64,000 bases of DNA from CAXXOK01 sp964584315 (GCA_964584315.1 CAZOZO010000003.1:78729-142728), one strand, 5' to 3'. Positions 17,633 through 26,870 are shown, counted from the first letter of the stretch. Program-made: numbers and translations. The notes: a model not told the origin generated them from the letters alone.

Positions 17633-18250
17633 ATGAAGCAGAAGAACGATTACTTCAAAATGATGGAAGAGCAGATCGCGCTGAGCGCCAAAGCCGCGCG
17701 CCTGCTCAATGACATGCTGACGGATTATTCCCCCGAGGATGCGGACAAAAACCGCGTGCTGATGCACAAGATCGAGCACGACGGCGACGAGGTGCGCCAC
17801 GATGCGCTGCGCCGCCTTTCCCGCGAGTTCATCACGCCCATCGAGCGCGATGATATCCTCCAACTGGTGCAGATCATCGACGACGTTACCGATGCCATCG
17901 AGGATGTGGCCATCTACCTGTATATGTTCAATGTGCCGGTGCTGCCCACCCGTGCCCTGAGCATGTGCGCGCTGGTGGAGCGCTGCGTGGACGCGCTGCA
18001 GAAGGCCATTGGCGAGCTGCACAACTTCAAGCGTTCCGCTACGCTCAAACCCTTGCTGGTCGAAGTGAACGATGTGGAAAGCGAAGCGGACGACGCATAT
18101 CTGGAAGCCGTGCGCGAGCTGTTCATCACCGAGCAGGTCCCCAAGGAGCGCTATGGTATGAAGGCCGTTTACGACTCTCTGGAGTCCTGCTGCGACCTGT
18201 GCGAGCGCGCCGCCGACGTGATCGAGAACGTCGTGATGAAGAACACCTGA
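17633..18250 (+). CDS. DUF47 (PhoU-like) partner of the Pit transporter
   Basis: The 205-residue all-helical protein belongs to the DUF47/TIGR00153 group, distantly related to PhoU. It has the expected acidic metal-binding patterns EHDGDEVRHDALRRL (about residues 48-62) and EREDILQL-like IERDDILQLVQIIDDVTDAIED (about 71-92). Such proteins are encoded directly after pit genes and are thought to regulate transport, often in response to phosphate. The 12-base gap, with GGAG before the ATG, indicates one operon with pit. Confidence 0.93.
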   Translation: MKQKNDYFKMMEEQIALSAKAARLLNDMLTDYSPEDADKNRVLMHKIEHDGDEVRHDALRRLSREFITPIERDDILQLVQIIDDVTDAIEDVAIYLYMFNVPVLPTRALSMCALVERCVDALQKAIGELHNFKRSATLKPLLVEVNDVESEADDAYLEAVRELFITEQVPKERYGMKAVYDSLESCCDLCERAADVIENVVMKNT

Positions 18251-18333
18251 CCCCGCTTTGGCAGCGTGGCTGCCGACGATGCATGCCGGTCGGCCCGCGG
18301 CGGCCTGACCGGCGGAACAGCTGAACAGATGTG

Positions 18334-18381
18334 CCACCCTGCCTGCGGCGAAAGCCGACGGAGCGGGGTGGTTTGCTTTTT
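18334..18381 (+). terminator. Possible terminator of the pit operon
   Basis: CCACCCTGC (18334-18342) pairs with GCGGGGTGG (18363-18371) with one mismatch and is followed by TTTGCTTTTT. Confidence 0.4.
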
Positions 18382-18906
18382 GGCGCGGAGCACAGTGAGA
18401 AAGGGGCGGAGTGGCCTTTCAGCTGACGGTTTGTACGGCGCTTCAGGCATGGTTTGCGTGCGCGCGATGCACACATGGCCGAAGGGGAAAAAACCATGAC
18501 AGCACGCTACGCAAAATGAATTTCTATGCACCGATATGGTGAGCGTTTAAAGCCGAAGTGCTTGTCAAGCGATCATGATATTGGTTTCCAGACTGTATAC
18601 GCAATACATTTGAAAAGGATACAACGTTTTCGGCACGGGGGAGCGCCAAAGCGGAGGCTCAAGCTGTGTACGGGACGTGCTGACTCACCGCAGCCATCTT
18701 GCAATGCTTGGAGATCTTTGGTTACATGGTCGTTTCTTAGGTTCGTCATCCCCGGCCTGATGCGGGCATGATATGCGAATGCAGCGATGGAGCGCAACCT
18801 TTCTTCACCCGCCCGCCAACACGGTGCGGCCGCACAGGCATTACATCGCATGAGGGTATCCTCGCCTCGCCAGCGGCAGGCTATGCCCGCGAAGTGCTAC
18901 CGCGCA
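18382..18906. other. Long intergenic region with no recognisable gene
   Basis: About 520 bases between the pit operon and the terminator of the opposing ABC operon. Part of it (about 18485-18770) is AT-richer than its surroundings. The short open frames have no ribosome-binding sites and no recognisable similarity. Confidence 0.4.
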
Positions 18907-18938
18907 GAAAAGATCCCCATGCGGTGAAGCGCATGGGG
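18907..18938 (-). terminator. Terminator of the Gld-like ABC operon
   Basis: CCCCATGCG (18915-18923) pairs with CGCATGGGG (18930-18938). On the minus strand the stem is followed by ATCTTTTCTG, giving a normal rho-independent terminator. Confidence 0.7.
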
Positions 18939-18955
18939 GTCAGTAGGAGAAGGCT

Positions 18956-19002
18956 GCGGTTCGGCGGGTGGCCGGGGAGCATTGCCAAGGGAGCCGAACC
19001 GC
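18956..19002 (-). other. Stem-loop just past the DUF4340 gene
   Basis: GCGGTTCGGC (18956-18965) pairs perfectly with GCCGAACCGC (18993-19002) around a 27-base loop. It lies between the stop codon at 19027 and the terminator at 18907-18938 and might protect the 3' end of the transcript. Confidence 0.4.
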
Positions 19003-19026
19003 GCGGATGCCGTTACATTGCGGTGC

Positions 19027-20826
19027 TCAGCCCGCGGGAGTCGCCGTTTGGCCAGGCTCAGGCGTAGCGGTGGTCTCCGCGGCCACCAGCCCGTCCATGT
19101 AGGTTTGCAGGCGGGCAACATCCTGCTTGTTCACCAGCATGGTGCTGTCGCCGTTCGTGACCGCCTGCAGGAAGCTGGCATCGTAAGGGTAGAAGGCGAC
19201 ATCCAGCGTCTCAAAGCCAGCACGGCTCTGCGTGAAGGTGGCGTGGAAAACAGGTGCCGCGTTTGTCGCCACGGGCTTGTCAGTGTAACCTTCGGCTTTG
19301 ATGGCCTTGAGGTTGCTCACCAGCAGGTTGAACGCGGCGGGCTTTACATCCTTGCCATCGATACGGTATACGGTCTTGACCGTCTGGGTGCCGTCGCTGG
19401 CGGCCTCGGTCACAGCCTGCGCGGTCACGGTCTTGGTTTGGTCGCCCATGGTGGCGGTCATGCCCGTGATATCCAGCAGGGAGAGATAAGCGGGCCGGTT
19501 GGCTTTCAGGCTCTCCGCGGTCAGGCCGGTCAGCGCCTGGAACGTATCCGCCCCGATCGTGAACACGCGGTCGGTCTGGGTGTGGGTCATGTACACGTTG
19601 CCATCCGCATCCGTGCCGCCAAACAGCAGGGTGAGTGTGCGCTCGACGGGTACTGCGGGCTCCGGCGTGGCGGTGGGCTCCGTACTGGCGGTTGGCACTG
19701 CGTCAGCAGCTTCGGCGATGGCTGCGCCTGTGCTGCCGCTCAGGGTGGCTGCGGGGGTTGCCGTAGGCGCGGCGGCGGTGGCCATGCCTGCGGTAGACGC
19801 AGGGGTCGCCGTGGGCGCAGCGGTAGGCGCAGGTATTGCCGTGGCGATCGTCTTGGAGGCCTGCGTGGCTGCGGGCAGGGGGGACGGGCTTGCCACAGGC
19901 GTGGCCGCAGGGGCCACCGAGGGCAAAGCGGCCTGCGCGGCGGCATCCGCCGCCATAAGGGCGGCTGCCTGCGACTCAGACACATTCTCGGTATAGCGAA
20001 GAGTGAGCAGCAGCTTTGGCGCGTCCAGCCCATAGGCGGCCAGGTCAGCCTTCGTATCGGCGGCGGTGCCTGCGTAGGTCACAGCGGTGGCGGTATTCAG
20101 GTAAGTATCCACCGCATCGGGGTTTACGGGGGTCAGCGAGCCGTCCGCTCCCTTTGCAAACCACTGGAACGCACTGGAGTAGGCGCTGGGGTCGCCATTT
20201 TCATGATATTCCAACGCCGTCTGACCGCTTGCGTCACGCAGCGTGATGCCGGTGACGGCCGCCGCATCCACGGTGGGGTAGTCCTCGGCGGTCAACAGCT
20301 GCATCAGCCCCTGATCAAAGGCGTTGTACACATCGCTGGTGATGGTATACACCCCGTCCTTGCCCGCTACGGCGGCGTAGTAATCGCCGGTCATGGCGTT
20401 TTTATCGCCGATCAGCAGCGTTTGCGTCGCGCCGCCCTCCGCGTCGGCGGTGATGCGCAGCGCGGGCTGGGTGAGGCCATAATCCGCGAGGCTGTCGCTC
20501 TGGTCGGTCACGCCGCGCACGGCTTCCACACGCTTGAGGCTGTCGAGCATGGCCGTTACCTTGGCGGTGTCCAGCGCGAAGGTGCTGCGCGGGGCATAGG
20601 CCCACGCGCCGTTTTGCTTCGCAAGATCGATGCTCTCGCCCTTGCGGGTGTAGCTGAGTGCGGTGGCCTTATCCGCGTCGAGGGTCAGCAGCACGGTCTT
20701 TTCCGCCTCTTTTGCCGCGGTTTTGGCGGCCTCCTGCTGCTTTGTGTTCAGGTTGAGCAGGTATGCGCCCGCACCAAACACCGCCGTTGCCAGCAGCAGA
20801 GCCAACAGGCGTTTGCCCTTCTTCAT
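19027..20826 (-). CDS. DUF4340 membrane-anchored protein of a Gld-like ABC system
   Basis: The 599-residue product has an N-terminal membrane anchor (residues 6-24) and DUF4340-type repeats on the outside (for example DLAKQNGAWAY, LADYGLTQPAL and later LAAYGLDAPKLLLTLRY). A low-complexity stretch rich in Ala, Pro and Thr, about residues 285-395, splits the protein; it looks like an extended linker. It is the last gene of a four-gene operon and overlaps the GldG-like gene by one base (TGATG). In related operons DUF4340 proteins accompany GldG-type proteins; their role is not known. Confidence 0.88.
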   Translation of the reverse strand: MKKGKRLLALLLATAVFGAGAYLLNLNTKQQEAAKTAAKEAEKTVLLTLDADKATALSYTRKGESIDLAKQNGAWAYAPRSTFALDTAKVTAMLDSLKRVEAVRGVTDQSDSLADYGLTQPALRITADAEGGATQTLLIGDKNAMTGDYYAAVAGKDGVYTITSDVYNAFDQGLMQLLTAEDYPTVDAAAVTGITLRDASGQTALEYHENGDPSAYSSAFQWFAKGADGSLTPVNPDAVDTYLNTATAVTYAGTAADTKADLAAYGLDAPKLLLTLRYTENVSESQAAALMAADAAAQAALPSVAPAATPVASPSPLPAATQASKTIATAIPAPTAAPTATPASTAGMATAAAPTATPAATLSGSTGAAIAEAADAVPTASTEPTATPEPAVPVERTLTLLFGGTDADGNVYMTHTQTDRVFTIGADTFQALTGLTAESLKANRPAYLSLLDITGMTATMGDQTKTVTAQAVTEAASDGTQTVKTVYRIDGKDVKPAAFNLLVSNLKAIKAEGYTDKPVATNAAPVFHATFTQSRAGFETLDVAFYPYDASFLQAVTNGDSTMLVNKQDVARLQTYMDGLVAAETTATPEPGQTATPAG

Positions 20827-22265
20827 CAGCGCTTCCTCCTCCGCACGACCACGACGATGCCGCAGGCCAGCACCGCAAGGGGCAGCACCACGGCCAGCAG
20901 CGCGCTCAGCAAGCCCACGGTGCCGCTGGGCACGGTAAGCGGCACTTCGCTCAGTTCCTTGGCGCTGATGGCGATGCTGTTCTCACGCTTGCACATCCAG
21001 TTCAGGCTGTTGATCAGCAGGTTGTTGTTTGCGCCGCCCACCATCTGATCCACCTGATCGACCAGGAACTGCGAGGTGGAAAACCACACCAGGCGAGTTT
21101 CGCCGCCGGTCACGCTCTCGCTGACGGCCACGCCCACGTCGAACGGGCCGCTCACGTCGGTGGCTTGCCGCTCCATGGTGCCCGTCGCGTTGGGGTCTGC
21201 ACGCAGGTAGGCCTTATCCGTTGTGGCGAGCAGGTCGGTCACGGTCAGGGTGGAACGGTAGCTTGGCAGCTTCGTAATACCATGCGCAGCGGGCATCAGC
21301 GCGTACAGCTTGCCGTCGATCAGCGGCTGGGTGATGGCGTGCGCGCCGATCTTGGGCAGCAGGTAGTGCTGGTACTGGTTCACATACTGGTTCTGGTCGC
21401 CCTCCAGCACGATGCCGTTGGCAAAATCCACGCCGTAGTTGTTCACCAGCCGGGTGAGGTTGGGACGCGCGGCTTGCGCATAGTCGGTAATCAAAAGCAG
21501 GTGGCCGCCCTTATCCATGTATGCGATGATCTTGTCCACTTCGTCGCTGCCCAGGTCGGACGTGGGGGCGTAGATCAGCATGGCGTCGCAATCGTCCGGC
21601 ACGGCAGCCAGCGACAGCAGGCTCAAGTCCTTCACGGTCAGGTTGGCCTTGTCCACGCTGGTCTTGACGGTACCGGCCAGCGCCGTTTCGCCATGGCCCA
21701 GCAGCTGGTACACCACGGGCAGGTCGTCGCTGACGACGTAGTCGATGGCGCTGGTCAGCGCGCTCTCGCCCGCGAAGGACACATCATAGCTGCCGGTGGA
21801 ATAGTAGTTGGAGTAGTCGTACAGGTATATCTCGTCCTGCGCGACCACTTTGCTGCGCTTGGCGCTCTCCACGATCACGCTTCCGGCGGCCACATCCGCG
21901 GTGGTGTAGGCGGCGGTAAACTTGGGCTGCACCACGGGGTCGACCGTCTTCACGGTGATCTGATCGCTGAGTGCCTTGTAGCGACCCAGTAGCTCGGTGG
22001 TGGTCTGATCCTCCTGCCCTTTTTCGGCGATCAGGGTCAGGGTCACCTTATCCTTGAGGGAGGCGAGCAGCTGCTCCGTCTGCTCGGAGAAGGTGAACAG
22101 CTTCTGCTGGGTGGTATCCACCTTTGTGGCTGTGGCGGGCAGCTGCCCCACGAAGATGTTCACGGCCACGACCACCAGCACTGCGATGACCGATACCAGC
22201 ACGGCGTAGCCGCCGCTGCGGAACCTGCGCGTGCCAAACAGGGAAGGCTTCTTCTGCATTTCCAT
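20826..22265 (-). CDS. GldG-family protein of an ABC export system
   Basis: The 479-residue protein has one N-terminal membrane helix (about residues 18-40), a large extracytoplasmic region with the GldG-like core (TTQQKLFTFSEQTEQLL, VVYQLLGHGE, DKGGHLLLITDY), and a C-terminal helix (about 450-472) followed by basic residues. This matches the Gldg family of ABC-associated auxiliary proteins first named for Bacteroidetes gliding. In Clostridia the function is unknown and gliding is not implied. It lies between the permease and the DUF4340 gene. Confidence 0.9.
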   Translation of the reverse strand: MEMQKKPSLFGTRRFRSGGYAVLVSVIAVLVVVAVNIFVGQLPATATKVDTTQQKLFTFSEQTEQLLASLKDKVTLTLIAEKGQEDQTTTELLGRYKALSDQITVKTVDPVVQPKFTAAYTTADVAAGSVIVESAKRSKVVAQDEIYLYDYSNYYSTGSYDVSFAGESALTSAIDYVVSDDLPVVYQLLGHGETALAGTVKTSVDKANLTVKDLSLLSLAAVPDDCDAMLIYAPTSDLGSDEVDKIIAYMDKGGHLLLITDYAQAARPNLTRLVNNYGVDFANGIVLEGDQNQYVNQYQHYLLPKIGAHAITQPLIDGKLYALMPAAHGITKLPSYRSTLTVTDLLATTDKAYLRADPNATGTMERQATDVSGPFDVGVAVSESVTGGETRLVWFSTSQFLVDQVDQMVGGANNNLLINSLNWMCKRENSIAISAKELSEVPLTVPSGTVGLLSALLAVVLPLAVLACGIVVVVRRRKR

Positions 22266-22280
22266 ATGCTTATGCCCCTC

Positions 22281-23144
22281 CTAACTCCAGCGCCGTTTTT
22301 CCACGGCCTGCACCGTGAAAAAGCAGAACAGCGCCGCTACGGACAGGAAGTAGACCACGCCCGTAAGGTCGAAAACACCCTTGACGAAGTTCTGCATCCG
22401 GTCGAACACCGCCAGTGCGCCCAGCGAGCCGGTGAAAGCGCCCTCCATGGCGGCGGGGCTCAGCAGATAGAGAAGGGCGAGGGGCACAAACGTGACTACG
22501 GCTGTGATTCCCGCGGCTGTCCAGCTCTTGGTCATCAGCCGCACGATCAGGCTCAGCAGCAGCGCCACCACCATCAGCGCGATGGTGCTGGCCAGCGACG
22601 TGGAGGTGATCAGGGTGGATAGCGCCGTCATCAGGTAGCTCAGCAGCAGCGTGCCAAGGCACATGACCGCCGCGATGATCTGGTTTTCGGTAATGCTGCT
22701 CATGAACATGCCGATGGCCAGCAGCGCGCAGCCCAGCAGGAAGAATGCGAAGATGCTTCCGTAGGCCGTGGCATAGCTGATGGCTCCAAACGCGCCGATG
22801 ATGAGGGGGTAGAAGGAGATGACCGCCACGGGAATGGCCATGAGCGCCACCATGGCGAGGTACTTGCCCAGCACCAGCTGGGTAACGCCCACGGGCAGGG
22901 AGTAGAGCAGCTGGTCGGTGCCCTGCCTGCGCTCCTCCGCGAACACGCGCATCGTGAGCACGGGCACCGCGATCAAAAACATGAACGAGCAGCTCTGGAT
23001 CACGTACTCAAAGCCCGGATAGCCGTAGTTCAGGTTCAGCGCCATGGTGTAGATGCCCACGAACAGCAGCACGAACCCGATGAACACATAGCCCATCATG
23101 CCGGTAAAATAGCTCTTGAACTCGCGCCTGAAAATCGCCGTCAC
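22281..23144 (-). CDS. ABC transporter permease, GldF/ABC-2 type
   Basis: The 287-residue permease has about six membrane helices and begins TAIFRREFKSYF, a typical ABC-2/GldF N-terminus, with the EERRQGTDQLLYSLPV cytoplasmic motif near residue 70. The start is taken as GTG 23144, preceded by AAAGGAGG and overlapping the stop of the ATPase gene by four bases (GTGA). The open frame extends upstream to 23525, but that part is the shadow of the ATPase gene in another frame. Confidence 0.93.
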   Translation of the reverse strand: MTAIFRREFKSYFTGMMGYVFIGFVLLFVGIYTMALNLNYGYPGFEYVIQSCSFMFLIAVPVLTMRVFAEERRQGTDQLLYSLPVGVTQLVLGKYLAMVALMAIPVAVISFYPLIIGAFGAISYATAYGSIFAFFLLGCALLAIGMFMSSITENQIIAAVMCLGTLLLSYLMTALSTLITSTSLASTIALMVVALLLSLIVRLMTKSWTAAGITAVVTFVPLALLYLLSPAAMEGAFTGSLGALAVFDRMQNFVKGVFDLTGVVYFLSVAALFCFFTVQAVEKRRWS

Positions 23145-24115
23145 CTTGCGCCGCCTCCTTTCACGCTGGCCGCCTGCGCGTGCGCCTCGCCGCCCGTCAG
23201 GGTCAGGAACACATCCTCCAGGCTCTGCTGCTCGCGCGCCATCGACAGGATGGGCTGCTTTGCCTCCGCAAACAGGTAGAAGAGCTGTTCGCGCACGTCC
23301 GCGTCGCCCGCGGCGGCGAGTTCCAGCTCGCACAGGCCGTCGTGCTCGCGGGTCACATGCGTTTCCAGTGCGTCGCCCATGGCGGCGAGGGTGTGAAGCG
23401 CGGCAGAGGCGGGGGCCTTGACGGTCAGGCGAAGGGTCTGCCCATGCTCCGCCCGGGCCGCGAGGGCTTCGGGGGTGTCCTCGGCTACCAACTTGCCGCC
23501 CGCGATAATGATGATGTTGTCGCACACGGCGCTGATCTCTTGCATGATGTGGCTGGAGAGCATGACGGTGCGGTCGCGCCCCAGCTCGCGGATCAGCTCG
23601 CGGATCTCGATCAGCTGCTGCGGGTCAAGGCCCACGGTCGGCTCGTCCAGGATGATGACCTTCGGGTCGCCAAGGATGGCCTGCGCAAGCCCCACGCGCT
23701 GCCGGTAGCCTTTGGACAGGTTTTTGATCAGGCGCTTTTCCATATCGGCAACGCCGGTCTTGTCCATCACGCGGGCTACCTCGGCGGCGCGTTGCTTGGC
23801 TGGCACGGCCTTGGCATCGGCCACGAACCACAGGTAGTCCCGCACCGTCATGTCCGGGTAGAGGGGCGGCTGTTCCGGCAGGTAGCCGATGGCCTTCTTG
23901 GCCAGGATGGGCTCCTCGAAGATATCGTGCCCATCCACCGTCACGGTGCCCTCGGTGGCGGCCAGACAGCCGGTGATGATGTTCATCGTGGTGGTTTTGC
24001 CCGCGCCATTGGGTCCCAGAAAGCCGTAGATCTTCCCGGGATCGATGGTGAAGCTCACATGATCCACGGCGACATGGTTGCCGTACACCTTGGTGAGATT
24101 GGTAACCTCGATCAA
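23141..24115 (-). CDS. ABC transporter ATP-binding protein, GldA type
   Basis: The 324-residue ATPase has Walker A GPNGAGKTT (about residues 34-42), the signature LSKGYRQR, and Walker B VIILDEPTVGLDP, followed by a C-terminal extension common in ABC-2 exporters. TTG 24115 is the preferred start because GGGAGG precedes it and the protein then begins IEVTNLTKVYG, the usual first strand; an upstream start at 24160 is less likely. It powers the permease encoded next and heads the operon 24115-19027. Confidence 0.94.
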   Translation of the reverse strand: MIEVTNLTKVYGNHVAVDHVSFTIDPGKIYGFLGPNGAGKTTTMNIITGCLAATEGTVTVDGHDIFEEPILAKKAIGYLPEQPPLYPDMTVRDYLWFVADAKAVPAKQRAAEVARVMDKTGVADMEKRLIKNLSKGYRQRVGLAQAILGDPKVIILDEPTVGLDPQQLIEIRELIRELGRDRTVMLSSHIMQEISAVCDNIIIIAGGKLVAEDTPEALAARAEHGQTLRLTVKAPASAALHTLAAMGDALETHVTREHDGLCELELAAAGDADVREQLFYLFAEAKQPILSMAREQQSLEDVFLTLTGGEAHAQAASVKGGGAR

Positions 24116-24451
24116 TGCGATTCCTCCCGTCGAACGTTTTGGCCTTATTGTAGCGGGCAACTGTGAATAAACTTCCGCGCACCTGTGGCCGATTTTTGAA
24201 CGGATTTTGAAGCTTCCGTGAAGGTCTGACCAATGGGCGGAAGGGCAAACAAAAGCGGGCGACCTGTGCCCCCATCACAGTGGGAAAGGGCCAGGGAGTT
24301 GGCCCTTAATGGGTTTGGGCATGCCCGATACGCCATGCAAGTACGATGCCGGCCGGCGCAGCGGGCGGACATATGGAATGCGGTACGCGGACATGGAAAT
24401 CTGTTTGTTACCATCAGGATATGCTGCTTTGACACCGGCAGACGACAGCAA
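24116..24451. other. Intergenic region between the ABC operon and the lipase-like gene
   Basis: No gene is seen. On the minus strand TACAAT close to the ABC operon start (about 24146-24151) may be a -10 box. AAGGGCCA (24286-24293) and TGGCCCTT (24300-24307) form a perfect hairpin. Confidence 0.4.
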
Positions 24452-24483
24452 AAGCCGGACGGGGAATACCTCCCGTCCGGCTT
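24452..24483 (-). terminator. Terminator after the lipase-like gene
   Basis: AAGCCGGACGGG (24452-24463) pairs with CCCGTCCGGCTT (24472-24483). On the minus strand it ends in a TTTT run. Confidence 0.75.
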
Positions 24484-24529
24484 CTGATATTGCTTGAAAA
24501 GGCAAGCATGCATTTCGCCGCGCCCCGCC

Positions 24530-25648
24530 TTACGCCTCCGGCAGTGCCTTGGGTTCCGGCGCTTCGTTTCGGTCGGCGGTGATCCAGCGCATGGCGCTTT
24601 CCACACCGTTTGAGGCCAGCGACCCCGCCACCGCGAGCACGGCCTTGCGCGTCACGGGGTCGAGATCCCACGCCGCGCCCAGCAGCGCGCCCGCGGTATC
24701 AGTCCACCGTTCCGCCATCTGGGTAAAGGTGCGCGCGCCCGAGGCGCCCAGCATGGTAAAGAGCGCCTCCACAAACTTGCGGCGCATGTCGGGCGTGCTC
24801 TCGGCCATAAAATCATCCAGCGTCTGCTTCAGGATACGGCTGGTGTTGTCAAGCGCGGGCAGGGTGGCAAAATGCGGCCCATCCAGCCCCCAGGTGAACA
24901 CGTTGTGCTGCGCCATGCCGTTTGCGCTGCTGCGCACCACGGTGCAGGCGTCCGGCACGCGCATGAGCTGGCCGATCATCGAGGTCTGCGGCACACAGCA
25001 ACGCACGGCGGGCAACGAGGCCTGATAGCCCGCGCTCTCGGTAAAGGCGGCGGGGAAGCCGGGCGCGTCGAACAGGTATACGCCCAGCGTGCGGGCGCGG
25101 ATGGCCGCGCCGCAGCGCGCGGCGGCATACATGGCCAGGTTGCCGCCCTTGGAGTGCCCACACAGGTGCAGCGGCCCGCGCGTACCCGCGGCCACGGCCA
25201 GCAGGTATTGTTCCGCCTGTGCCTGCGAGGGCACGGGGCAGGCGAACGACATGTTGAAATCTTCCCGCCAGCCGATGAGGGTGGCATCGGTTCCGCGGTA
25301 GGCCACAGCATGCGAGCCGTCCGGCAGGGCAAGCGTGATGGCCGCAAACTGCATCTCGCGCGACTCGTCGAAGATATCCTCGCACAGGCGCAGGGTAAGC
25401 CCGCCGAATCGAACGCTCTCCGACACCTGTTTGGCAAGGCCGTGGCGCAGCTCCGCCACCTGCGGGTTGCCGCTCTCACGCGGCAGGGCCTCCACCGCGG
25501 CGATGGCTGCTGCCAGCGTAGCCTCGCCAGCGCCGATGGCATCGCGGAAGCGCAGGTAGGCAAGCTGCGAAAACACCAGCATGTCCAGCTCGTTCAAAGG
25601 CGCAGCCGTAAAGGGCAGGTCGCCGCGCCATTTCAGGTAATCCAGCAT
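24530..25648 (-). CDS. Mbeg1-like (DUF2974) lipase-fold protein
   Basis: The 372-residue cytosolic protein matches the DUF2974/Mbeg1-like family of alpha/beta hydrolases. It has the oxyanion-type motif YRGTD (residues 117-121), the nucleophile elbow GHSKGGNLA with S166, and a family-typical stretch DAPGF after the sheet. Related proteins are described as lipase-like but substrates are generally unknown. No signal peptide is seen. The gene is preceded by GGAGGG and is 80 bases after the PAP2/DgkA gene, so it may share its transcript. Confidence 0.88.
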   Translation of the reverse strand: MLDYLKWRGDLPFTAAPLNELDMLVFSQLAYLRFRDAIGAGEATLAAAIAAVEALPRESGNPQVAELRHGLAKQVSESVRFGGLTLRLCEDIFDESREMQFAAITLALPDGSHAVAYRGTDATLIGWREDFNMSFACPVPSQAQAEQYLLAVAAGTRGPLHLCGHSKGGNLAMYAAARCGAAIRARTLGVYLFDAPGFPAAFTESAGYQASLPAVRCCVPQTSMIGQLMRVPDACTVVRSSANGMAQHNVFTWGLDGPHFATLPALDNTSRILKQTLDDFMAESTPDMRRKFVEALFTMLGASGARTFTQMAERWTDTAGALLGAAWDLDPVTRKAVLAVAGSLASNGVESAMRWITADRNEAPEPKALPEA

Positions 25649-25727
25649 CGTATCCCTCCGGCAAGGTGTGGCATGGGGAGCGGGTCACGGGCAAAACGGG
25701 CGGCGGACCCTCCGCGCAGGCAGCGCG

Positions 25728-26741
25728 TCAGCGGAGCATGGGCCACAGCTTGGGGGCGAAGATGATGACCCCCGCGATCGCCGCCGCGATGGAAACGGCC
25801 ATCACCGCGCCCGCTGCCGTATCCTTGGCAAGCTTCGCGCGCGGGTCGGGCGCGGGCATGCAAATATTGACGGTGGCTTCGATGGCGGTGTTGAGCAACT
25901 CCATGCCGATGACCAGCCCGAACAGCACGACACACGCGAGCCACTCCGCTTCGTTCAGCGCCAGTAGAAACCCGAACACTGTGACCAACGCCATCACCCC
26001 GAAGTGGATGATCATGTTACGCTCGCCCTTCATAGCCAGCGCAACGCCGTCGAACGCGTGGCGGAAGCTATCGGCAAGGCGTTTGTTCTTGGTGTCCAAC
26101 AGCGGCAGCGCCACCTCGACATGCCCGGCGCGCAGGTATGCGCCCACCACCGCGCTAAATACCAGCAGGTAGGCGGTGGAGACCGCCAGACCGGCCACCA
26201 CGTCGCTGAGGTAATGCACGCCCAGGTACACGCGGCTCAGGGCCACCAGCGCGATCAACAACGTCAGCAGCGCGATCAGCAGCCGCTTGCGGCGCCTGGG
26301 CATGTTGCTCTGCGCCACCATATAGATCAGAAAGCCGTAAAACGCGCCCGCGGCCATCGCGTGCCCGCTGGGAAAGCTGTAGCCGCTCTCGACCACGGCG
26401 CGGTACATCAGCGGAGGCCGCTCACGCAGAAACACGTTTTTGAGCGAATAGTTGAGCGAGACCGATACCATCAGGTTGACGGCCACGGGGATGCTGTAAT
26501 GCTTTTTGCGGTAGACGACCATGAGCACAAGGCAGATCATGAGCAGAGCCACCGGCGCGCACAGCGTGGTAACGCCCTGCATGGCCAGGGTGAGCGCGGG
26601 CGTGCGCACGGCGGCCAGCGACTCCGTAAAGCGCAGATCCAGCGCGCGAAGCGAATCGTTTGAAAGGTTTGCGGCGATGAGCGCGAACACGCACACGCAC
26701 AGGATGAAACCGACCAGCTTGAGCCAGGTGCGGGTTTTCAT
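25728..26741 (-). CDS. Fusion of PAP2 phosphatase and DgkA-type lipid kinase
   Basis: The 337-residue membrane protein joins two lipid enzymes. Residues 1-205 form a PAP2 phosphatase with all three motifs: K101...R108-P109, S125-G126-H127 and S169-R170...H176. Residues 220-337 form a DgkA/undecaprenol kinase domain with GERNMIIH, the E281...N284...E288 segment (GMELLNTAIEATVN) and KDTAAGAV with D307. The pair could interconvert a phosphorylated and dephosphorylated isoprenoid or diacylglycerol; which lipid is unknown. Gram-positive bacteria usually encode these as separate proteins. Confidence 0.92.
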   Translation of the reverse strand: MKTRTWLKLVGFILCVCVFALIAANLSNDSLRALDLRFTESLAAVRTPALTLAMQGVTTLCAPVALLMICLVLMVVYRKKHYSIPVAVNLMVSVSLNYSLKNVFLRERPPLMYRAVVESGYSFPSGHAMAAGAFYGFLIYMVAQSNMPRRRKRLLIALLTLLIALVALSRVYLGVHYLSDVVAGLAVSTAYLLVFSAVVGAYLRAGHVEVALPLLDTKNKRLADSFRHAFDGVALAMKGERNMIIHFGVMALVTVFGFLLALNEAEWLACVVLFGLVIGMELLNTAIEATVNICMPAPDPRAKLAKDTAAGAVMAVSIAAAIAGVIIFAPKLWPMLR

Positions 26742-26820
26742 GCGGCGACCTCCCCTTTGATGGCGACGCGGCTATCATACCACGGCCCGCACGGGCTGTA
26801 AAGCGTGCGGGGGCATGGCA

Positions 26821-26846
26821 AAGGCCCGCGACCATCGCCGCGGGCC
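26821..26846 (-). terminator. Hairpin after the CapA-like gene
   Basis: GGCCCGCG (26823-26830) pairs with CGCGGGCC (26839-26846). On the minus strand only a short TTT follows. Confidence 0.5.
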
Positions 26847-26870
26847 GCGATCCGTTTCCGCCGCGCCCGG

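Noticed and set aside
18526..18771. Possible 81-residue gene in the long intergenic region
   Set aside because: It has no ribosome-binding site, promoter or recognisable similarity.
18982..21048. 688-codon plus-strand open frame opposite the DUF4340 gene
   Set aside because: It is a low-complexity shadow. The minus-strand gene has a membrane anchor, family repeats and operon overlaps.
22281..23525. 414-residue version of the ABC permease
   Set aside because: The first 127 residues are the ATPase gene read in another frame. GTG 23144 has a ribosome-binding site and gives the normal permease N-terminus.
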